From Rotaria sp. Silwood1 (taxonomy: Eukaryota > Rotifera > Eurotatoria > Philodinida > Philodinidae), in NCBI GenBank assembly GCA_905250075.1, contig CAJNOP010000330.1:154708-218707 (forward strand): a stretch of DNA of 64,000 nt, read 5' to 3'. Position 1 is the first letter of the stretch. The number at the start of each line of letters is the position of its first letter. The notes beneath the pieces were generated by a model. The model was given only the letters and a program-made list of their open reading frames with translations. It had not been told where the DNA came from and ran no database searches. The translations under genes were made by a program, and so were the position numbers. Positions 56,825-64,000 of this stretch are shown here, one piece after another.

Positions 56825-58049
56825 TCACCAATCCACGGTTAGGTTTTCATTAGTCTTCAGGATTTTCTTCGTTTCTTCAATTGCTTGTGCACTGATTGCA
56901 TTGCTATACAGTTTCATAGTCACGAGTGTCTATATGAGATGTCGAAGAGATTCATTGTAGAGCTGATGAGAAGAGGAATGTATTACCTTGTTGTTTTGCA
57001 AACCTTTAGCTATATGTTTTGCTCCTTCATCACCAATTCCATTGGAGCCAAGATCTATTGTGGTAAGGGTCTACATATAGAATAACAAATCGACTTGTCT
57101 TATCGCGATTTATAAAGATTGAACTTCACCTCATTTTTTGCCAACCCCTGACCGAGATACTGTGCTCCCTGATCTCCAATGCTATTTCCACACAGATTTA
57201 GTTCGACGAGTGTCTATTTGTGAAGTCAACAGCTACGCGATAAACATGAAAGGTGAAAGTATTACTGCATTTTTTTCCAAAAGTTGAGAGAGATATTTTG
57301 CGCCTTCTTCACTGATCTCATTGAAATGTAGATACAGAGACGTTAGGGTCTGTGAGAGATTTAAAAGAAGCAAATTATCAATTTTAAGTGAGACAATCAA
57401 TATTACGCTGTTATTTTTCAAAGCATCAGTGAGATATTGTACTCCTTGATCATTGATCATGTTGGCTTGAAGATTCAGTAATTCGAGTTTCTATGTGTGA
57501 AATGAAGACGTATATTATTGAAATTGAGAGTGGATGAATGCCATACCTGGTTCTTTTTCAAAGCTTCTGCGAAATATTTTGCTCCTTGATCTCCGATTCT
57601 ACCCGAATCGAGACGCAACGTAGTAAGTGTCTATGAAACGTAAGTAAGTGTTAGACGAAGAAGATAAAAAGAAGACGAATGCTACATTATTATGTTCCAA
57701 TGCCTGAGCGAGATATTGTCCTCCTTCCTCGCCGATTTCGTTTACGTTGAGACTCAGTGTTTCGAGTGTCTTTAGATGAAGTAAAGAAATAAAGTGGATG
57801 ATAAATTGAAATAATATGTTGCGCTTACCGTATTTGTTTCCAAAAGTTCACCAAGATATCGTGCTCCTTGTCCACTGATTTTATTCCAGTCAAGGGTTAA
57901 ACGAACTACTTTCTTCAGTCAGCAAAGACAATCGATGTGACAAAGATGTTAGGAAGAAGTATTACCTCATTATTTTTCAAAGCTTCAGCGATATATTGCA
58001 CTCCTTGATCGCCAATCTGATTCGCGGAAAGGGTGACGGACTCAATATC
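56825..58049 (-). CDS. Leucine-rich-repeat protein, one repeat per exon (5' end missing)
   Basis: Nine minus-strand exons: 58049-57966, 57912-57829, 57769-57686, 57630-57547, 57490-57407, 57349-57266, 57213-57130, 57070-56987 and 56929-56825. The first eight are each exactly 84 bp, one 28-residue repeat of the ribonuclease-inhibitor/NLRC3 type, all phase 0. Typical repeats read TLTTIDLGSNGIGDEGAKHI + AKGLQNNK and TLVELNLCGNSIGDQGAQYL + GQGLAKNE. Introns are 53-60 bp. The last exon (35 codons) has an eroded repeat and ends NLTVDW-stop. The visible product is 258 aa, a curved binding scaffold. No Met or N-terminal domain (for example NACHT) is seen upstream of 58049 before the repeat-rich region, so the gene is either 5'-truncated or has a distant first exon. 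All eight internal junctions are intact, so recent loss of function is not evident. Confidence 0.88.
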
Positions 58050-58699
58050 CTGTATGCAATACGAAGACGAAATGGATATCTTGTAATTGTTAAGCAATCA
58101 GTTAAAAATTCATTGTAAAAGTCACAATATGCGATAATTCAAACGCAGATGTAAAGGAAATGTGACAGTTTCGTATTTCTGACAACCGCGCAGTTCGATT
58201 CTGAAACAGCCCGTCAAAGACTCAGCACTTAATCCTTAGTGGTCGAAACAGGTTTAATTTGTTCTTCACGCTAGGTTACTTTTTCGTGCCTGGGTCCATC
58301 AACAATCATAGAAAAAGTTTCGTCTCCTTTGTTTAAAACACATTACACTAGATAGAACGAACTGTGCTGATCAACAGTGCCATGCTCGTTCTAGAAATTT
58401 TATGCACGGTAATAAAATAAAAGCCATTTTCCAGGAGGTCAAAAAAGTCACTTTTTCCTCGCAGTTCGTACAAAATAAACTATAGTCTGTTGAAAAAAAA
58501 ACTCCATTCGACTCAGAAATTTGTTTCTCTACGCAAATTCATATGAACCATTTAAAACCTTTGTTTCATACGATCGATAATCGCTGAATGCCACCCAACT
58601 TTAGTGGTCAGATTTTTGAACAACTTTTACTAGTCCTATGAAGTATTTTTATGAGTTTTGTCTCAATGAGATTTTTATCTTGGATACATAACGTGACAT

Positions 58700-60100
58700 G
58701 CTCCTTCTCACGAGGCAATTTTTAATTCAAAAGTTCGTATCTTAATTAGACTTTTAGCTGGAAAACCGTACTTTTCATACATCCACATGGAGTAAACGAG
58801 ACCGTATTCAAACGATTTGAAAAATGAAAGATAGTCGTGGCCATACTTCTTTCATTTTGTGGAACTCGCTATGAAAATAATGAGTGTAAGTTTGTATCCA
58901 AACTTTTCCTGCTTAACTCCCTGTAGAGACCCGCCTCCCCGTTTACAGACACTCCATTCACATATTTGAATATGCCTGTGGAAGTGCGAAAGAAATACTG
59001 AGAGAGACTTCTGCTTAGAGAAGAAGATCGTGTTCTTACGCGAAACAACACGAATTGCTCTTTCGACTCATGAAGTCGTTCGAATGGATGGTCACGTGCC
59101 TCGACTCTCACTGGTATCGGCATGCGTGCGAACGATAAATCAAAAGAAACCAAAAGATGACTAACGAACAGAAATTGAGCAACAAAAGTGACTGACAGCG
59201 GAATACAACGATAGAAGGCGAAATAAGAGTGCCTAGACAATTGAAGAATGCATGACATGTCTGAAATCTATAGCTAGATTGGAACGTGCTCGTTTTGGTC
59301 TTCTCTTGTTTTCTAAAGAGATGTTTTCATCCTTAAAATCTTCTCTAATCTGTTAGTTCATTGAATGTGAGTTCCACATTTTAGCCTGGTATGCGGCTGC
59401 GCTGACAAGCTTCTTAAATACAGAACAAAGTTTTGCATATAGTCAAGTTATTTCAGTCTATTGAAAACGGACTACAGATAGAATTTAGAGACATACATCC
59501 TTGGATAACCTGCACTAGGTGAAAAACAATAATGTGGTCTATATATCTCGAAATTTGGCTTAGTCCGCAATTTCAAGTAGTCAGTGATGATCAGCGACCT
59601 TCGCTCTATAAAAACCGAACCGTTTCAATGGAAATCAGCAAAATTGCTTTATTCGACATGGTTGGATCTCTTCAAGGAGTGAACAGACTGAGAACGGGTT
59701 CCGAATATTAATAAAAATTGTGTATTTCCATAGAGAGTGAGGGTGGCTGATCATCGCTGACTACTTGAAATTGAGCTTCAAACCAAATTTCGAGAAATAT
59801 AGACGACATTATTGTTTTTCACCTAGTGCAGGTCATTCAAGGATTTTTACCTCTAAATTCGATCTGTAGTTCGTTTGCAATAGGCTGAAATAACTAGTTT
59901 CACTATATGCAAAACTTTTTTCTCTATCTAAAACTGAAAGAAGTATGACCGCAACCATCTTTCATTTTTATTGAAATCGTTTGGTAACGATTTCGTTTAC
60001 TCCATGCGAAGGCATGAAAAGTACGATTTTTGAGCTACAAGTCTAATTAAGACACGAAATTTTGAATTGAAAATCATCTCATTATATCTGGAATCATGCT
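58700..60100. repeat. Interrupted fold-back element
   Basis: Outer mirror: TTTTAATTCAAAAGTTCGTA TCTTAATTAGAC near 58722-58753 against GTCTAATTAAGACACGAAAT TTTGAATTGAAAA near 60041-60073. Next, AAAGATAGTCGTGGCCATAC TTC near 58828 against GAAGTATGACCGCAACCATC near 59939. Inner mirror: TTTTGCATATAGTCAAGTTA near 59432 against the ACTATATGCAAAAC region near 59902, and TTTCAAGTAGTCAGTGATGA near 59572 against TCATCGCTGACTACTTGAAA near 59753. The left arm holds about 555 bp (58861-59417) that the right arm lacks. Confidence 0.75.
58861..59417. other. Insertion in the left arm of the fold-back
   Basis: Less AT-rich than the surroundings and absent from the mirror arm. It contains a 129-aa minus-strand frame (58869-59258) with a hydrophobic part (IPLSVTFVAQFLFVSHLLVS) and a Ser/Arg-rich part. 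No domain is recognised. It may be an inserted mobile element or the original sequence lost from the other arm. Confidence 0.4.
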
Positions 60101-61440
60101 GTTTTTTTTTCTATTTTGTTCTTTCTTTACCCATCCTAGTGTATTCAGCCATACAAGGTGACCCATAAGTGGTTTTAAAGAAGAAAAATTGAAGATCTTC
60201 ACTCTGCTTGAATCACTTAAGCGTACTTTTTCTCAGCAATAGAATAGACTTCGAAGTTTTCTCATAGGAAACTCGTGCGCAGACAGTAGTTTAAAGTACC
60301 ACTATTCACGTCAATGAAAAAATACCGCCGTTTCTAATTTCTGAGAAAGTACTTTTTGGAGTAGATCATCACTAGATCTATAGTTTTTTAGGTCATATTT
60401 TGCTTCGTAGTTTGGAATCATGAAGCTAAAAAACCTTCCAAAGGGTTTGCTCTGAGCAATTGTGGGAGAATATTGTGCTGCGATACAATTTTTGCTCACG
60501 AATGGCATAAAATCTATCTTTCACGTTTTCTACATCAAAAGGCAGCTCGAGATATTCATGAAAATGAAAACTGTTTCACATATTGGACTTCAAAGGACAT
60601 AATCCCTAACATCGATTTTGTTTACAAAGCGCCGAATAAGCGTGATCGTTTTTCTGCATAGTCTTCAAAGTTACTAAATAGCCTGCCTTGCCAAAAAACG
60701 GAGTACAGAACGTACTTTTATGTTGCACTATTGTCTTGAAAGCTATCTCCGTATTCTTGAAGATAAGGTTGGTCGAAAATTCCCATTTTAGGAAAAAAGG
60801 TAATTTTCGGTGGGCTCTTCTGGGCAAATACGAATATCTACAGAGCTGAAAAGTTACACGAACACATATTTCTGTTACTTCTATGTGTGGTGAAAATGTC
60901 AGCTCTCTATCTATTTCTGGTGATGAGCTACAAAATACCGAATATGCGAAAAAATCGCAGTTTTTGCTTTTTTCACAAGATGAGAACGACTGGTCCGTTC
61001 ATGCTCAATGTTTTACTGTACACATCGCTAACTAGTACGAGTAAGCCAAAATAATTTCAGCATAACAGGTCAATATGTTCTAAAGATATTGAGTCTACAA
61101 AATTCTCATTCCACGAGACCTGCGTTTTTAGAAGTTTTTGCTACAGAAATTATTAAAAACCAACGGTTCAATATTTTTTCAAACGATTTCCGCCAAAATG
61201 GATATAACAGTTGTTTGTATATTGTATCCTAAACTCAACCAAATACATAACTCCCAATTGAGTAGATGGAGCTTCGATCGAAATCAATGGATCCACTCTT
61301 TTGTTTTTCTCGGAAAAGATACTCAAAAGCAGTATTTATTGATGGTTTCGTATCGAAAAAAATCTGAAGTCTTCTCTATAATCAAAGGAGAAAACAATCC
61401 GATTGGTTGAAGCGATGGGAAGATATTGAAGTTTTTATTG
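60101..61440. other. No gene seen
   Basis: Short frames without domains. There is a hint of a very diverged mirror symmetry around 60830 that I could not confirm. Confidence 0.4.
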
Positions 61441-62674
61441 TATAGATATTAATGGTAAACGCTGCATATGAAAAAGAAATGTGAATATCTCCGCTGCGCT
61501 TTCATCAAATGGGCTACCGTTTTTGGTAGTAGATGACAGTTGCAAGTTTTGCTTGTTATAGATAAAAGAAAATGCCTTACAGTTAAGAGCTCAGAATCAA
61601 AATAGTACTCATTATGGCTAAATTAGAGTTTCCAACTATAATCCGAAGACATTTTCAACGGGAAAATGTGTCCGACATTCCCACCGTGTTGACTGTTCAA
61701 GCTATTTATGATAAATTTATGGAAACTGGCTTGGTGAAAGACTGCGTGATAGATGAAATTGCTGAAGTTCTGCAAAGTGTGTCGACCACCAGTGTTCGAA
61801 ATATTGCCACGGAAGATAAATTGTAAAAATCGGTGGTTCATCGTACAATGTGTGAAGTATTGAGGTAGGAGCCACACAAGTTGCATTTGATATAACAACA
61901 ATTATATGATTAAGACAAAGATTTACGTGTCGAAATGGTAAAATATTTATTACCCATTTTCGAAGATAAAGATAACAGTTGTCTAATTGTTTTCAGACGA
62001 AGCAACTTTTCACCTTTCCGGCATTGTTGGCAAGCGTAATTGTCATATTTGAGCGCAAACCAATCTATTTGTTAGTATCCATGTTACAATAAATTCGCCA
62101 AAAATTACAGTATGGTGTGCGATGTCAATCAAACAGATAAGTGATTCTTACTTGCTTTAATGAAGAAACGCTTAATCAACACAATTATCTTGATATGCTT
62201 CCAAAATTATTTTTGTTCGATAATGAAGAGCAAACGAGTGGCTAATAAGATGACTTTTCAACAAGATAGAGCGCCACCATGTTTCGCAAAAGAAGTTCGC
62301 GTCTGGTTAAACAATACATATGCAATTTTGATGATCCATGAATTGGAAGAGGTGAGCTGGTTTCATGGACTCCACGGTCACCAGATTTGACGTCACTGAA
62401 TTCATTTTTGTGAAAACATGTCAAAACTTAATGTTAATAAAACACGAGTGAAAGATATGGATGATATTATGTCCAGAATGATCCGAGGGGTCCGATCGAT
62501 TGCAGCAGAAACATTGCATAAACTTTTTTCGGAAATCAGAAAAGGGCTACATTTCTATATATAAGTCAATGGTGACAGTTTTGAGCAATACTTGTAAACT
62601 TTTCGTTTATGAATGAAAGTGCGACGGAGATATTCAATTTTTTTATCGTATAGTTACTTTTGAGACGCCCTGTA
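61441..62674 (+). mobile_element. Decayed mariner-type transposon
   Basis: Terminal inverted repeats are recognisable: GAATATCTCCGCTGCGCTTT at 61483 against its mirror (AAAGTGCGACGGAGATATTC) ending near 62635. The right end TTACTTTTGAGACGCCCTGT A ends near 62674, of the mariner AGGGCGTCTCAAAAGTA type. The left outer end is eroded and placed near 61441. The transposase inside is broken (separate entry). Span about 1.23 kb, the normal size for a full mariner. Confidence 0.8.
61614..62563 (+). pseudogene. Mariner-type transposase, broken
   Basis: An intact 70-aa N-terminal piece (61614-61826) has the helix-turn-helix region with FMETGLVKDC. After it, frameshifts and stops break the gene. Recognisable parts in order are an FSDEATFHLSGIVGKRNCHI-like catalytic segment near 61993-62050 with the first Asp, QQDRAPPCFAKEVRVWLN (62257-62310, second catalytic Asp region), a SPDLTSLNSFLW-like segment near 62380 in another frame, and a C-terminal GVRSIAAETLHKLFSEIRKG stretch near 62490-62550. 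No single frame spans the gene, so it is inactive. Confidence 0.8.
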
Positions 62675-63696
62675 CTTACACTTCGGATATATTTTTTTGC
62701 AAAGTGCAAAATTTGTAATACAATATTTTCTGGAAAAATCTAGAGCATTATTCTCTACAATACCCTGTGGAAAGAAACCATTCAAGGCTTATTTCTGGTC
62801 AAAACGAATCTGTAGTAAAATCGGCCACTTCGAAGTGCACCGATTGTGAAACTAGTTACTTGATTTATTCTAGTACAACAAATCCAAGGGATTTGTGTAT
62901 TGACAATTTACTATTCTCAATTTTACTCTCTCTGGAACCACTCGGAAAAAAGTATATAGATTCCATGTTGAGCGTTGCATCGCTCGACTTAGTCTGACAC
63001 TAGATGAAGGAAGGGTATATCTCGTAATGCGCATCAAGCATTGCGATAAAACTAATTACAAAATTCCGTTGATATTTATTTATTCGACAGAGAAAAGATT
63101 TTACTTTGACATAATAATAAATGTGAGTACGCGTACTCATTGTTTATGTAAGGCGATTAAGTTATAATGGTAATGAAACTTCCTGAAAGACTTTGAGAAA
63201 ACAAATACATGGGAACAAATAAAACAATTTTGATAAATCTACTACATGTGAAAAAAGGATTCGATAAACTTGTAGAGACTTTCATTAGCAGAAAAATAGT
63301 CCATATATTCGCTTCATATCTTCTCATAAGAGTGACATCGAGTCTTTGGTATGAAAACCACTACCTTGAAAGCAGGCTGTTTTTGAGTATTTCAGTGTTG
63401 ATGGCAGCAATTCATAACTGTTCGCTAGAATGTCCGTTTAGTGAAACTTGGCAAACAAATGGGCAGGTTGCTTCTGTGGAAAGATGTAAATAGATACGCG
63501 GAAATATGGGAGAAATCTCGATACAACACAAACTTTATATATTCAGCTCATTTTAAGAGTGCTACATAGTCTTTTAGAACTGTCAAGTAGTCATCATATG
63601 CGATTATCAATCTACCTTAACCAATCTTACGCCTTTTATTGTCGTTCAAAAAGCGAAACAACATTTGAAGAGACTTTGAGGAAGAATGATCTAATA
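62675..63696. other. No gene seen
   Basis: Short open frames (62767-62997, 63209-63493) have no recognisable domain. Confidence 0.45.
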
Positions 63697-64000
63697 TACA
63701 GTGGTGGACAACAGGCTCGCCTCTAGTCAAACGGTACCCAAGAAAGTGCTACGATGAAAATCGTTTGGTTACGTTATGGGCTATAGTACACGCTACTCTT
63801 TAACGTAACATTAAGTCACGATGTTTTTCAATGACTTCACAAATGCGCTGGTCATATTATGTACAAGTTCCATAGAGAATTTTGGTGATAAAGACTTCCA
63901 CGCCGTTTTATTGCAGAAACCAAAGATTGATAAGTTGATAGATTTCTCTTTCAGAATTTCATTTTCTGAAGTTGCGACACATTTTAAAGGGTGTGTAAAA
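63697..64000 (-). mobile_element. Tc1-type transposon, cut by the window edge
   Basis: The terminus TACAGTGGTGGACAACAGG at 63697 has the typical Tc1 form (TA target followed by CAGTGGTGGACAA), and a transposase C-terminus reads toward it on the minus strand. The element continues past 64000. Confidence 0.6.
63811..64000 (-). pseudogene. Tc1-type transposase C-terminus (partial)
   Basis: Reading leftward from the window edge to a TAA at 63811-63813, the frame gives AWKSLSPKFSMELVHNM, matching the AW..I....C..LV.SM signature near the end of Tc1 transposases. The final KG..TKY-like end is changed (SLKNIVT). The part further upstream is out of view or weakly conserved, so whether the gene is intact cannot be judged; divergence suggests decay. 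Confidence 0.55.

Noticed and set aside
60310-61350. Possible third ancient palindrome centred near 60830
   Set aside because: Only one or two weak mirror blocks could be matched by eye; not enough to claim.
1-64000. A true chromosome end in the window
   Set aside because: Arrays are short, internal, bipartite and flanked by ordinary sequence and genes on both sides.
1-64000. tRNA or rRNA genes
   Set aside because: No cloverleaf box A/box B pair or rRNA-like segment was noticed; a dedicated scan was not possible.

Overview
The window is nuclear DNA from a small-genome animal, most likely a bdelloid rotifer. It is AT-rich, has GT-AG introns that are often only 49-113 bp long, and carries gene families typical of bdelloids: six-blade NHL propellers, Kelch and leucine-rich-repeat genes, lineage-specific GPCRs, pentapeptide-repeat proteins and apparently foreign metabolic genes. 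It also contains about twenty short arrays of a TGTGGG-type motif, which matches the telomeric repeat known from bdelloids. Species was not determined. All exon models, alignments and repeat ends were made by eye.

Layout. 0-11 kb: a secreted protein resembling fungal and bacterial families (494-1306, minus), an old diverged inverted repeat (5118-6462), a fold-back element (10139-10640) and, directly abutting it, the largest TGTGGG array, which contains a 100-N assembly gap. 11.3-18.6 kb: a membrane-anchored pentapeptide-repeat gene (two exons), another old inverted repeat and an NHL-propeller gene. 18.6-28.8 kb: gene-poor and very AT-rich, with several TGTGGG hairpins and a few weak coding remnants. 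28.8-37.1 kb: a seven-exon GH77 4-alpha-glucanotransferase whose long introns hold three fold-back elements and one TGTGGG hairpin. 38.1-39.7 kb: two abutting fold-back elements. 39.9-41.4 kb: a nucleoredoxin-like gene with a Trx-ZZ-Trx-ZZ layout. 43.6-44.6 kb: a two-TM protein. 46.1 kb: an orphan terminal exon. 47.8-48.8 kb: an intact single-exon GPCR. 50.4-51.0 kb: a WWE-domain gene whose C-terminus runs through a TGTGGG hairpin. 52.9-55.4 kb: GPCR and Kelch pseudogenes. 56.8-58.1 kb: a leucine-rich-repeat gene built of identical-length exons. 58.7-60.1 kb: an interrupted fold-back. 61.4-64 kb: a decayed mariner-type element and the edge of a Tc1-type element.

The most unusual feature is the dispersed family of G-rich arm / short loop / C-rich arm hairpins built from the telomere motif. 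All those with two clear arms are ordered G arm then C arm, which is the polarity of a head-to-head telomere junction or a fold-back of a telomeric G strand. At least four share loop sequence, one lies in a GH77 intron, and one supplies coding sequence and the region of a splice donor to the WWE gene. The genes are independent eukaryotic transcription units on both strands, and no operon-like or pathway grouping is evident.
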